From an uncultured Allomuricauda sp. (GTDB taxonomy: Bacteria; Bacteroidota; Bacteroidia; Flavobacteriales; Flavobacteriaceae), in the NCBI RefSeq assembly GCF_947499585.1, contig NZ_CANMOO010000002.1, forward strand, positions 1,054,001-1,118,000: DNA of 64,000 bases, written 5' to 3'. The translations under genes were made by a program, and so were the position numbers. This document shows positions 33,122-42,150 of the stretch, in pieces (position 1 is the first letter of the stretch; the number at the start of each line of letters is the position of its first letter). A model generated the notes under the pieces. It did no database searches. It was not told the DNA's origin and saw only the letters and a list, made by a program, of their open reading frames with translations.

Positions 33122-35785
33122 ATGAAAAACTTAGTATTTGCGATAACAGTCCTTTTTTGTATGGGGATCAGTGTCGCTCAAACAGAGATTACAGGAAATG
33201 TAGAGGATGGTTCGGGAGTTCCAATTCTAGGAGCTAATGTATTAGTATTAGGTACCACGGAAGGAACTACGACCGACTTTGACGGGAACTTTGTGCTTTC
33301 AACAGACTTAAGCGGGAGTCAAACCATTAGGATATCTTTTATTGGATTTACGCCATCTGAACAAACCGTTGATTTAAATGGTTCAGCACTTTCCTTGGAT
33401 GTTGTGCTTCAAGAGAGTGGTCAGCAATTAGATGAAGTAGTAATTACGGCGTCCAGTACGTTTAGATCACAGAAACAGGCACCATTATCAATTAGCTCAA
33501 AGAAAATGGCGGAAATCACCAAGTTATCCGCCAATAGCCAGGCAGATATATTAAGAAGTGTTCCAGGTATCACTGCTGAAGGCGGTGGTGGTGAAACTGC
33601 AACCAACTTATTTGTTAGAGGTCTGCCCTCTGGCGGGCAATATGTTTTTAACCCCCTTCAGTATGATGGGATGCCTTTGATTAGTTCATTCGGACTAAAC
33701 TCATCTGCACATGATGTATATGCTAGACCGGATATTGGATTTAAAGGTGTTGAATTTGTTAGAGGTGGCGCTGCCATATTATATGGTGCGGGATCCGTTG
33801 CAGGTATTATCAACTATACGAGTAAAACTGGAGATTCAAACCCAGGTAATATTATAAACGTTGAGTGGGGAGATGGCGATAGGTTTAAAACGGATTTTTA
33901 TAGCGGTGGCAGACTTGGGGGAGAAGACTCGAATACTTTTTATGCTTTCACTGGTTTTGTTAGAACAGATGATGGTCCAATAGATACAGGTTTAGCTACA
34001 AGAGGAGTTCAATTCCGCGGAAATATTAAAAAACGATTTGAAAACGGATCATTTACAGTTCATGCTCAATTTATTAATGATAGAGCTCAATTCTATTTGC
34101 CCATACCACTAAGTGCATCAAGAGAAAGAATAGATGGTAATGACGGACAACCTGTGGAGCAGTTATTGTCCGGCGAATTAGAGGAGACCTCATTTTTAAC
34201 AGCAGGCGGAGTTTATGAAAGCCCTATTGAAGACGGTGTTTTTACAAAAGGCGGCTATGTTATGGGAGATTTCAACTATAACTTTTCGGATAACTTAAGG
34301 TTCAAATCCAAAGTAAGATATGCGAACTACGAACATAATTTTGCACTATATGTTGGAGGTAATGGAGACAATGGAAATCCAATTTCACTAAACAATTATG
34401 TAAACAGCGTTGATGAAAACAATCAGGGTTTTGTAGCTACCTATCAAGGTGGGGGCGATGTCCAAATAAGCGGTTCCGATTTGGTTGTGGATAATTTACA
34501 TGTTGATAGGTTGCGACCTATGACTGATTATTCTGGAGAGGCATCATTGACATTAAGGTCAAATGATGATATCCATAACTTTACTATAGGTACATTTTTG
34601 TCAAGAACTGAAGCAGAAGATGTGAACTACCAATACCGAGTGCTATCAGAATTCAATAATAATCCTAGATTGGTCAATCTAAGTTATACAGATGAAAATG
34701 GTGCCAACGTAGTCTTTTCAGAAGGAGGCCTTACCAATCGTATTGGAATGACATCAAACAGATTTTTAGACCAGAATAGAACTGCGTTTTATCTAACAGA
34801 TGAAATGGTTTTTGATAGATGGCGTTTTGATGTTGGTTTCAGATACGAATCAACAGAAGGAACTTTTAGCAATGGTGGCATTGTTGAATCAACACTATAT
34901 GATAATACGGAACTTACGGATGGACTTAGGAATGTGAATTTTGCCGATGGAAGTTTTACAAGAGCAACAATAAGCGCTTCTGACTGGGCCTTGTCTTTGG
35001 CAGGTTTATATGAGCTCTCTGAAAGTACTAATTTGTATGCAAACTTTTCAAGAGGATTTTTCTTTCCGCAAATAAGAAGTTTTGCTCCGGTTCCAGGTAT
35101 TCGTGAGTCAAATTACGATTCAGAAAATATTATACAATTTGAGGCTGGTGCTAAGTTTGGCACATCAAAATTCTCAGGTTCTGCAGCAGCGTATTATGTG
35201 AGCTTAAAAGATAGAATACGAATTAATCAAGCCATTGTTGGAGGCTTATTGGTAGACCAAACAAGAACAGAACAGAATACTTCAACCTTTGGTCTGGAGG
35301 CTACTTGGAATTATAGGTTTACGGACGGTCTTAGCTTGCAAGGGACCGCTACATATCAAAATCATGAAATCACCAAGAACATTCAAGAAGATTTGGTCAA
35401 TGGAGGAACAACAACAACCAATGAGGGCAATGAATTGGCAAGGCAACCCAACCTCTTAGGAACCTTAGGACTTAACTATGATAACAGGGAGTTTGATGCC
35501 AATTTTACACTGAACCATACCGGGAAAAAGTTCACTTCAGACATTAATGATGTGGAACTGGATGCTATTACCATTGCACGTTTGGGAGCGGGTTATACCT
35601 TTAATACTGCTGATGAAAATTCTGTAAGACTTGGTTTTTCTGTCTTTAATTTATTTGATAGTGATGGTATAACAGAAGGAAATCCAAGGGCAGGAGTAGC
35701 CGGTGAAGCTGGAAATCAAGATTTTTTCTTTGGTCGTCCAATTCTTCCGAGAAGATTTTTCTTGACTGCGACATTTAATTTTTAG
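33122..35785 (+). CDS. TonB-dependent receptor of the glycosylglycerate locus
   Basis: This 887-residue outer-membrane receptor has a signal peptide (LVFAITVLFCMGISVAQ) and an N-terminal carboxypeptidase-regulatory-like beta domain (about 22-105, ITGNVEDGSGVPILGANVLV). The plug (about 110-230, LDEVVITAS...VRGLPSGG) leads into a beta-barrel ending in the aromatic ATFNF. It is shorter than SusC proteins and no SusD gene follows, so a small ligand such as a single glycoside is more likely than a long glycan. It is divergent from the LacI gene with operators between them, and a terminator-like hairpin (35829-35861) separates it from the hydrolase gene. Confidence 0.9.
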   Translation: MKNLVFAITVLFCMGISVAQTEITGNVEDGSGVPILGANVLVLGTTEGTTTDFDGNFVLSTDLSGSQTIRISFIGFTPSEQTVDLNGSALSLDVVLQESGQQLDEVVITASSTFRSQKQAPLSISSKKMAEITKLSANSQADILRSVPGITAEGGGGETATNLFVRGLPSGGQYVFNPLQYDGMPLISSFGLNSSAHDVYARPDIGFKGVEFVRGGAAILYGAGSVAGIINYTSKTGDSNPGNIINVEWGDGDRFKTDFYSGGRLGGEDSNTFYAFTGFVRTDDGPIDTGLATRGVQFRGNIKKRFENGSFTVHAQFINDRAQFYLPIPLSASRERIDGNDGQPVEQLLSGELEETSFLTAGGVYESPIEDGVFTKGGYVMGDFNYNFSDNLRFKSKVRYANYEHNFALYVGGNGDNGNPISLNNYVNSVDENNQGFVATYQGGGDVQISGSDLVVDNLHVDRLRPMTDYSGEASLTLRSNDDIHNFTIGTFLSRTEAEDVNYQYRVLSEFNNNPRLVNLSYTDENGANVVFSEGGLTNRIGMTSNRFLDQNRTAFYLTDEMVFDRWRFDVGFRYESTEGTFSNGGIVESTLYDNTELTDGLRNVNFADGSFTRATISASDWALSLAGLYELSESTNLYANFSRGFFFPQIRSFAPVPGIRESNYDSENIIQFEAGAKFGTSKFSGSAAAYYVSLKDRIRINQAIVGGLLVDQTRTEQNTSTFGLEATWNYRFTDGLSLQGTATYQNHEITKNIQEDLVNGGTTTTNEGNELARQPNLLGTLGLNYDNREFDANFTLNHTGKKFTSDINDVELDAITIARLGAGYTFNTADENSVRLGFSVFNLFDSDGITEGNPRAGVAGEAGNQDFFFGRPILPRRFFLTATFNF

Positions 35786-35828
35786 TCAGTAAAAAAATAG
35801 TTTAAGTTAGTTTTCAAGTTCATGCAAC

Positions 35829-35861
35829 ATATTGGTGGTGACAGGCCGCCAATATGTTTTT
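35829..35861 (+). terminator. Terminator or attenuator between receptor and hydrolase genes
   Basis: A 10-bp stem (ATATTGGTGG at 35829-35838 with CCGCCAATAT at 35846-35855, one G-T pair) with a seven-base loop is followed by GTTTTTA. It has the form of a rho-independent terminator. Because the downstream hydrolase follows within 12 bases in the same direction, it more likely lowers than abolishes read-through. It also argues against the in-frame ATG at 35822, which lies before the hairpin. Confidence 0.75.
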
Positions 35862-35872
35862 ATATGCTATTT

Positions 35873-37189
35873 ATGAGAGAGAAATTGATTAATAGGGCCA
35901 TTAAGGTGTTGGAAGATAATTTTCAAGATGGTGGTTTTACAATTCCCAGCAAAGGGCTTTATCCCTTTCAATGGAAATGGGATTCAGGTTTTATTGCATT
36001 GGGTTTTGCGCATTATGATCTTAAAAAGGCAAAAATTGAAGTTGAAACGTTGTTGGATGCACAATGGGAAAATGGTTTTATTCCACATATAGTTTTTCAT
36101 ACGGATAGTGATTCCTATTTTCCGGGACCCGATTTTCATCAGTCAAACCTTCATCCCCAATCTTCAAAAAAATACCGTTCTACAGGTATGACTCAGCCTC
36201 CTGTAATGGGCTTTATCTTGGAAAGATTATTGGAGATTGATAAAGGCAGTGATAAGATGTTGGAATTCATCAGTAAACAAATTGATAAGGTCTATGCGAA
36301 TCACGTTTATTTTTATGAAAATCGGGATTGGAAAAATGAAGGCCTTATCTATATATACCATAATTGGGAGTCTGGCACGGACAACTCTCCTATGTGGGAT
36401 GATATTTGGTTGACCATGAACCCTCCAGAATATGAATTTGAAAGAAGGGACACTTCGCATGTAGATGCTTCCCAGCGTCCTTCCAAAAGGGAATATGATC
36501 ATTACCTGTATATAATTGATGTTGCAAAGAAATATAACTATGATGATGCCAAAATAGCCGAACACTCTCCCTTTTTGGTATTGGATCCTCTTTTTAATTC
36601 CATCTTGATAAGGTCAAATGAAGCGTTGATCAAACTATATGGATTGTTGGGAGGGAATGATGAAAGGATTGCATACCTGAAATCCAAACAACAAAAAAGT
36701 ATTCAAAGTCTGAATGCTAAATTATATAATGATGAGCTTGGGGCCTATGTACATTTTGATTTACGGAACAATAGACAAATACCATACATTTCATCATCAT
36801 CCTTTACCCCACTTTATTCAGGTGCTCCAGATAAAGAAAAAGCTGAAAACTTAGTAAAAACTATGATTCAAAAGTTTGGAGATGAAGACAGGTATCTATG
36901 CGCTTCTTTTGATCCAACACATGAAAAATTTGATCCAAAAAAATACTGGAGAGGTCCGGTATGGATTAACATGAATTGGATGCTTTATCATGGACTAAAA
37001 AGATATGGTTATGACGAACTAGGGCAAAGAGTTAAAAATGATTCACTTGAGCTTGTTGAAAATAATGGCTTTTTTGAGTATTTTGATTCAAGGAAGGCCA
37101 ACCCAGATGCTGAAAACAGTGGATATGGCGGAGATAATTTTTCATGGAGTGCCGCTTTATTGATAGATTTTTTAAAGGAGGAATCTTAA
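35873..37189 (+). CDS. GH63-type mannosylglycerate/glucosylglycerate hydrolase
   Basis: This 438-residue protein has the (alpha/alpha)6-barrel pattern and size of the GH63 mannosylglycerate hydrolases (the Thermus enzyme is near 426 residues) and no signal peptide. The aromatic substrate pocket of that enzyme (Y36 and W40) corresponds to Y30 and W34 in LYPFQWKWDSGF. The general acid matches D170 in ESGTDNSPMWDD. The general base probably lies at E414 before the FSWSAALL segment (423-430), with slightly different spacing. It would cleave alpha-mannosyl- or glucosylglycerate to sugar and glycerate in the cytoplasm. The glycerate kinase gene downstream strongly supports this. The start follows the hairpin at 35829-35861. 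Confidence 0.85.
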   Translation: MREKLINRAIKVLEDNFQDGGFTIPSKGLYPFQWKWDSGFIALGFAHYDLKKAKIEVETLLDAQWENGFIPHIVFHTDSDSYFPGPDFHQSNLHPQSSKKYRSTGMTQPPVMGFILERLLEIDKGSDKMLEFISKQIDKVYANHVYFYENRDWKNEGLIYIYHNWESGTDNSPMWDDIWLTMNPPEYEFERRDTSHVDASQRPSKREYDHYLYIIDVAKKYNYDDAKIAEHSPFLVLDPLFNSILIRSNEALIKLYGLLGGNDERIAYLKSKQQKSIQSLNAKLYNDELGAYVHFDLRNNRQIPYISSSSFTPLYSGAPDKEKAENLVKTMIQKFGDEDRYLCASFDPTHEKFDPKKYWRGPVWINMNWMLYHGLKRYGYDELGQRVKNDSLELVENNGFFEYFDSRKANPDAENSGYGGDNFSWSAALLIDFLKEES

Positions 37190-37199
37190 GCTTTAGATA

Positions 37200-37793
37200 A
37201 TGGTACTTGACTTTACTAAGGATTATGTTTTGGAAAACGATAAAGTAAAGCTGGTCCCGTTGACTCCTGATCATACTGTACTTTTACAAGAAATTTCAAG
37301 GGAGGAAGATCTTTGGACCTATTTTTTAGGAAAGTCAGATGGCAGCAGGGATTTTGAAAATTACATTCTTGAAGCTATTACTGATCGCGATAAAAAAAGC
37401 GGATACCCTTTTGCGGTCTATGACAAAATGAAAAAGTGTTATGCAGGCTGTACACGTTTTTTTGATTATCAAGAAGACTTAAACACAATACGCTTGGGAT
37501 ATACTTGGTATGGCAGGGATTTTAGGGGCACAGGATTAAATAAGAACTGCAAATACTTAATGTTTCAATTTGCTTTTGACCAAATCGGTTTGGAACGGGT
37601 TGGATTGGGTGCTCACTCAGAAAACAAGGTTAGTATCGCAGCAATGCAGAGTGTGGGCTGTGTTAAAGAAGGGGAAATCCGAAATCTTTTTCCCTCTATC
37701 CATGGTAAGGGAAGATCTGATGCTGTTTTACTGGGTATTCTTAAACAGGAATGGCTTAAAATCAAAAAGGAAAACTTAAAGAATAGATTATGA
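37200..37793 (+). CDS. GNAT-family N-acetyltransferase (RimJ/RimL type)
   Basis: This 197-residue protein has a GNAT fold: an opening strand KVKLVPLTPDHTVLLQEI, central strands CYAGCTRFFDYQ and TIRLGYTWYGRDFRGTGLNK with the acetyl-CoA loop around RDFRGTG, and a final LGAHSENKVSIAAMQSVGC. This is the RimJ/RimL-like (Acetyltransf_3) type. It lies ten bases after the hydrolase gene and overlaps the symporter start (ATGA), so it belongs to the locus although its role in the pathway is unclear. A paralogue is encoded at 40555-41145 on the other strand. Confidence 0.85.
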   Translation: MVLDFTKDYVLENDKVKLVPLTPDHTVLLQEISREEDLWTYFLGKSDGSRDFENYILEAITDRDKKSGYPFAVYDKMKKCYAGCTRFFDYQEDLNTIRLGYTWYGRDFRGTGLNKNCKYLMFQFAFDQIGLERVGLGAHSENKVSIAAMQSVGCVKEGEIRNLFPSIHGKGRSDAVLLGILKQEWLKIKKENLKNRL

Positions 37794-39394
37794 ACTATAT
37801 AGATTACATCATCATTGTAGTATACCTCATTGGTTTTTTGGGAATAGGCTATTTTTTTAAGGAAAACAAAAGTTCAAGTGATTATTTCTTGGGAGGTAGA
37901 AGTATGGGATGGTTCCCATTAAGTCTTTCAACCATGGCCACCCAATTATCTGCAATAAGCTTCATTTCTGCTCCAGCCTTTGTGGGTTTAAAAGAAGGAG
38001 GAGGATTGCAGTGGTTAACCTATGAATTTGGAGTGCCTTTAGCAATGGCTTTTTTATTGATAGCTGTTATTCCCACACTTTATAAATCTGGAATTGTTAG
38101 TGTGTACGAGTATCTTGAAAAACGGTTTGATGCCTCTTCACGCTTATTGATAAGTTTTGTTTTTCAAATTAGTCGTTCCGTGGCAACTGGGGTTATGGTC
38201 TATACCATGGCCTTGATTTTACAAGCTACTGTAGGGGTTGACTTTTGGATTTCTATTCTAATAATTGGTGTTATTACATTGGTGTACTCCTTTCAAGGTG
38301 GAATGAAAGCGGTTATTTGGGGGGACGTAATTCAAATGATTATTTTGTTTTTAGGAATCATAATATGTTTGATATATGGAATAAGCGAGTTGGGTGGATT
38401 TGAAAATTTTCTTACTAATGTGGACCAAGATCGTATTACCGCTGTTGATTTTACTAAATGGGGTTTTGACAATGCTGATGGAGGTGATGAATTTGGTTTC
38501 TGGCCTATGGTCATTGGCGGGTTTTTTCTTTACGCCTCTTACTATGGAACTGATCAGACACAATCGCAAAGACTGCTGTCTGCTAAAGGGATGCCAACCA
38601 TAAAAAAATTACTCTTGGCCAATGGCCTATTTAGGTTCCCCCTTACTCTTACCTATTGTGTAATGGGTCTTGTATTGGGTACTCTTTTAGTTCAAGATGC
38701 TAGCTTTCAAGAGATGATGGATACGGTTTACCAAGCTAACATTGGTTCACTTGAAGGAAAAAAAGCGGACTTAATGGTACCTGTTTTTATCATCAACTAT
38801 TTACCAAATGGAATTATTGGAATTTTAATTGTAGCCATCATGTCAGCTGCAATGTCTTCCTTAAGTTCAACTGTTAATTCGCTATCTGCAGTAACTATGG
38901 AAGATTTTGTAAAAAGATTCAGACCAGATATAAGCGATAAAAAATATGTAATGAGCTCTAGGTTCCTTTCTCTATTTTGGGGATTAGTCTGTTTGTCCTT
39001 TGCTTTTTTTGCAGGAAATATTGAAGGAACGGTCATTGAGGTCATCAATAAAATAAGCTCAATTTTCTATGGTCCAATTTTAGCTGCGTTTATCTTGGCT
39101 ATACTTACTAAAAAAACCCATGCTCTAGGAGCTAATTTGGGTATTGTAGTTGGAGTATTGTTCAATATGTGCCTGTGGCTTTATGTACCAGAGATATTTT
39201 GGTTTTGGTGGAATGCCATCGGTTGTTTGGTAACCATAGTTGTGGCGGTGCTATTTAGCTATGTAATTAAGAGAAAAGCTAATGAAGGGTTAGAGGTGGT
39301 TTATTACTCAGGTAGAAAAGAGCTCATTATATTGGGCTCGTTTTTTCTGTTAATCGTAGTTTTGAGTATTGGGTTACCCAAGTTTTTCAATTAA
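37790..39394 (+). CDS. Sodium/solute symporter (SSS family)
   Basis: This 534-residue inner-membrane protein has about 14 membrane helices and the SSS pattern. The first helix is MNYIDYIIIVVYLIGFLGIG, followed by SDYFLGGRSMGWFPLSLSTM, the sodium-site helix region with ISAPAFVG and LVYSFQGGMKAVIWGD, and the late helix IMSAAMSSLSSTVNSLSAVT. It imports a solute with Na+. In this operon it most likely carries the glycosylglycerate (or the sugar) across the inner membrane. It overlaps the GNAT stop (ATGA) and precedes glycerate kinase by 12 bases. Confidence 0.92.
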   Translation: MNYIDYIIIVVYLIGFLGIGYFFKENKSSSDYFLGGRSMGWFPLSLSTMATQLSAISFISAPAFVGLKEGGGLQWLTYEFGVPLAMAFLLIAVIPTLYKSGIVSVYEYLEKRFDASSRLLISFVFQISRSVATGVMVYTMALILQATVGVDFWISILIIGVITLVYSFQGGMKAVIWGDVIQMIILFLGIIICLIYGISELGGFENFLTNVDQDRITAVDFTKWGFDNADGGDEFGFWPMVIGGFFLYASYYGTDQTQSQRLLSAKGMPTIKKLLLANGLFRFPLTLTYCVMGLVLGTLLVQDASFQEMMDTVYQANIGSLEGKKADLMVPVFIINYLPNGIIGILIVAIMSAAMSSLSSTVNSLSAVTMEDFVKRFRPDISDKKYVMSSRFLSLFWGLVCLSFAFFAGNIEGTVIEVINKISSIFYGPILAAFILAILTKKTHALGANLGIVVGVLFNMCLWLYVPEIFWFWWNAIGCLVTIVVAVLFSYVIKRKANEGLEVVYYSGRKELIILGSFFLLIVVLSIGLPKFFN

Positions 39395-39406
39395 CTATCT
39401 TTAAAA

Positions 39407-40543
39407 ATGAAGTTTGTTATAGCTCCGGATAAATATAAAGGTTCCTTGACCGGGTTTCAATTTTGTGATGCTGTTAGCAATGGAATTAAAATGGTTTTTC
39501 CTGAGGCCATCATTATTAAAAAACCATTGGCTGATGGGGGAGATGGCACCATAGAAGTTGTAAAAGAATACTTAAATGCAACTAATGAATCCATAACCGT
39601 AGCGGATCCATTGTTTAGGAAGATTTCTGCCAGCTATTTGCTCTCCGAAGACAAAAGCATCGCCTTTATTGAAATGTCTGAAACCTCTGGATACAAATTA
39701 CTGGATAAGGAAGAGATGAACTGTATGCATACAACCTCTTTGGGAACGGGGCAGATGATTGCAGATGCATTGCACAAGGGCGCTAAACAAATAATCTTGG
39801 GAATTGGAGGTAGTGCTACTAATGATGGCGGAATGGGAATGGCCACTGCCTTGGGCTACGATTTTTTGGATAAGGATGGAAATAAATTGAGTCCTATTGG
39901 GGAAAACCTAATTAAGGTGAACAAAGTTGATAAGACGAAGGTGAATAATGGCTTGAAGGAAGTAGAAATCAAAGTGGCCTGTGATGTAAATAATCCATTG
40001 TATGGTAAAAACGGGGCAGCATATATTTATGGCCCCCAAAAAGGAGCGTCCAAAGAGGAAGTTGAGTTTTTGGATAAAGGACTTGAGAATTTTGCTAAGA
40101 TCATTCATTTAGATTTTGGGGTTGATGTTCAAAATATTCCGGGCGCCGGAGCCGCCGGAGGTATGGGAGCTGGGGCCAAGATTTTTCTAAATGCAGTTTT
40201 AACTTCTGGAGTGGATTTGGTTATGGAAATGGCCAATTTTGAAAGCGCATTAACTGATACAGATTGGATTATTACTGGCGAAGGTCAATTGGATGGACAA
40301 ACTTTTTCTGGTAAAACAATCAATGGTGTGCTAAAATCAGCAAATAAAAAGAAGATTCCTGTTGCTGCTTTCTGTGGATCTATGAATATTTCCGTTAATG
40401 AAATGAAAGCATTGGGACTTACCTATGCAATATCAATTTTAAATGAAATCGGTAACCTTGATAATGCTAAAACCAATAGCTATAAAAATCTAGAACAAGC
40501 CAGTTACAATTTTGCCAACCTTTTAAAGGCAGCTAAAACATAA
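39407..40543 (+). CDS. glxK: Glycerate kinase (GlxK/GarK type)
   Basis: This 378-residue protein matches type I glycerate kinase: APDKYKGSL at the N-terminus, LADGGDGTIEVV (36-55 region), the glycine-rich ILGIGGSATNDGGMGMATALG nucleotide region and IPGAGAAGGMGAG plus ITGEGQLDGQTFSGK late in the protein. It phosphorylates D-glycerate (mostly to 2-phosphoglycerate in this group). It closes the operon and consumes the glycerate released by the GH63 hydrolase, which is the key contextual argument for the substrate of the whole locus. Confidence 0.93.
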   Translation: MKFVIAPDKYKGSLTGFQFCDAVSNGIKMVFPEAIIIKKPLADGGDGTIEVVKEYLNATNESITVADPLFRKISASYLLSEDKSIAFIEMSETSGYKLLDKEEMNCMHTTSLGTGQMIADALHKGAKQIILGIGGSATNDGGMGMATALGYDFLDKDGNKLSPIGENLIKVNKVDKTKVNNGLKEVEIKVACDVNNPLYGKNGAAYIYGPQKGASKEEVEFLDKGLENFAKIIHLDFGVDVQNIPGAGAAGGMGAGAKIFLNAVLTSGVDLVMEMANFESALTDTDWIITGEGQLDGQTFSGKTINGVLKSANKKKIPVAAFCGSMNISVNEMKALGLTYAISILNEIGNLDNAKTNSYKNLEQASYNFANLLKAAKT

Positions 40544-40554
40544 AACAGAGTTTA

Positions 40555-41145
40555 TTACCTATTCATTTTAAACTTTAGGGAATGTTTTACGGTGTTCCAC
40601 TCACTGTCTAAAATTGAAAATAAAACAGTGTCCCTAAAATTTCCGTTTTCATCTATTCTGTGATTTCTTATTATGCCTTCCTGTTTGGCTCCTAAACGAA
40701 GAATTGCATTTCTAGAAGGATGATTATGAAAATGTGTCCTGAATTCCACAGCAATAGTATGTAACTGTTCAAAAGCGTGAGTTAACAGCAGATACTTACA
40801 TTCCGTGTTGATGCCTGTTCGCTGAACGCGTTGCGAATACCAAGTAGCTCCTATTTCAACCCTTCTGTTTTTGGCATCACAATTCAAATATCTGGTTGAA
40901 CCAATGATCATATCAGTCTTTTTATCCAGAACAACAAAGGGAAGGGCTAGTCCAGCCTTTTGTTCATCCAGAACAGTGTTCAAATAAGTGTCAATGGTTT
41001 TTGGAGAAGGAACGGAAGTATACCAAAGTTCCCATAACTTGCCATCTGCAGCAGCAGTCAGTAAACCTGATTTATGCGATGCTTCCATCGGAATCAGTTT
41101 AATCAATTCACCTTCCAGAGTTATTGGATTTAACCATGTTTCCAT
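40555..41145 (-). CDS. GNAT-family N-acetyltransferase
   Basis: This 196-residue RimJ/RimL-like acetyltransferase shares its plan with the GNAT at 37200: ELIKLIPMEASHKSGLL, then IIGSTRYLNCDAKNRRVEIG and ATWYSQRVQRTGINTECKYL with the acetyl-CoA loop, and NAILRLGAKQEGIIRNH near the end. It is the last gene of the alkylation-repair operon (42990 to 40555), 11 bases after the Ada-like zinc protein. Its substrate is unknown; protein or small-molecule amino groups are possible. Confidence 0.85.
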   Translation of the reverse strand: METWLNPITLEGELIKLIPMEASHKSGLLTAAADGKLWELWYTSVPSPKTIDTYLNTVLDEQKAGLALPFVVLDKKTDMIIGSTRYLNCDAKNRRVEIGATWYSQRVQRTGINTECKYLLLTHAFEQLHTIAVEFRTHFHNHPSRNAILRLGAKQEGIIRNHRIDENGNFRDTVLFSILDSEWNTVKHSLKFKMNR

Positions 41146-41156
41146 GTTGTTCAGTT

Positions 41157-41414
41157 TTAAACCCCAAAGATAAGTTTATTGTTTTTCCAAACCCTATAAG
41201 CTTCTCGCATACAATGTCCGCAAGGGCGATAACCTTCCTTTATAGCGTCTTTATCGGAATCAAAGAAAACACGATTCTCAACCTTTAGACGTTTTCCTGA
41301 TTTACAACTTAGAGTTCCATATATCTTAAGATTTTTGTTCCCTGCCCATTGTATTTTTCTTTGTTTTAAGAATCTAAAAAGCTCAGAGGAAGTGATTTCT
41401 TTATGTTCAATCAT
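41157..41414 (-). CDS. Stand-alone Ada-like metal-binding domain lacking one Cys
   Basis: This 85-residue protein matches the N-terminal zinc domain of Ada, which removes methyl groups from DNA phosphates. The signs are IYGTLSCKSGKRLK, the strand VENRVFFDSDKDAIKEG and YRPCGHCMREAY. C37 matches the methyl-accepting Cys (Cys38 of Ada) and C65/C68 match the CxxC pair. The fourth ligand (Cys42 of Ada) is K41 here, so zinc binding and repair ability are uncertain. It sits between the 2OG oxygenase (2-base gap) and the GNAT genes in the repair operon. Confidence 0.8.
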   Translation of the reverse strand: MIEHKEITSSELFRFLKQRKIQWAGNKNLKIYGTLSCKSGKRLKVENRVFFDSDKDAIKEGYRPCGHCMREAYRVWKNNKLIFGV

Positions 41415-41416
41415 GG

Positions 41417-42139
41417 TTATGAAGTAGCATCATGGAAAATAATGCCCAAAGTATAACGTTCTCCGGAACGGACCTCACTAACGCCATGTTTCATAGTAAC
41501 ACGATAATGCCCGTTTTTTCCTTTCATAGGTCTAAAATTGGTTGTAAAAATGAGCATGGAGCCTTTTTTTGGACGTAAAACTATTGCCTTGGATTGCGCT
41601 CGTGGAACCTGTTGTGTCATCACAAATTCACCACCAGTATAATCAGCCTCTGGGTCATTTAAAAATAGAACTGCTTGCAACGGAAAATAGATTTCCCCAT
41701 ATAAATCTTGATGTAGTGTATTGTAACCTCCTTTTCCATATTTCAGAATTAACGGGGTGGCTAGAGATTGCCCATGAAGCTCGCATTGATGGTGCAACTC
41801 CGATAGGTTTGGGGGAAATGAAAGATTCAGTTTTAAGTTATTCATCCATTGGTTTGCAACCGGTGCGAGTTTGGGATACGTTTTTTCTCGCAGTTGTTGC
41901 AAGGTTTCTGGAAGTGGATATCTAAAATACTTATAAGTTCCTGACCCAAAGCGATAGCGTTCCATTTCTACGGTTTTGCGATAAAGCGTGAAGTCTGTGA
42001 ATCCATCCATTAATTCTGAGCAATGGGTATCATCCAACACATTTTCTAGAATAGAATACCCCTGTTGCGCTATCTCATTTTGTACGTTTTGCCAAATAAT
42101 ACCGTCCAATCCATCTTTCTTGATTTCCATAAGATTCAA
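41417..42139 (-). CDS. AlkB-like 2-oxoglutarate/Fe(II) oxygenase
   Basis: This 240-residue protein has the double-stranded beta-helix signature of 2OG-Fe(II) oxygenases. The iron ligands are H143-x-D145 (TLHQDLYGE) and H218 (MKHGVSEV), and the 2-oxoglutarate-binding Arg is R228 (GERYTLG). Proteins of this family near Ada-type genes act in repair of alkylated bases by oxidative demethylation. Here it follows the AraC-OGT gene by 11 bases. The exact substrate is not shown by the sequence. ATG codons at 42139 and 42130 are both possible starts. Confidence 0.8.
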   Translation of the reverse strand: MNLMEIKKDGLDGIIWQNVQNEIAQQGYSILENVLDDTHCSELMDGFTDFTLYRKTVEMERYRFGSGTYKYFRYPLPETLQQLREKTYPKLAPVANQWMNNLKLNLSFPPNLSELHHQCELHGQSLATPLILKYGKGGYNTLHQDLYGEIYFPLQAVLFLNDPEADYTGGEFVMTQQVPRAQSKAIVLRPKKGSMLIFTTNFRPMKGKNGHYRVTMKHGVSEVRSGERYTLGIIFHDATS

Positions 42140-42150
42140 GTATTAAATGT

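Noticed and set aside
35822..35872. Upstream start codon of the hydrolase gene
   Set aside because: The ATG at 35822 precedes a terminator hairpin and adds a peptide absent from the family; 35873 is the better start.
33122..39394. SusC/SusD polysaccharide utilisation locus
   Set aside because: The receptor is shorter than SusC proteins, no SusD gene follows, and the enzyme is a cytoplasmic small-glycoside hydrolase.
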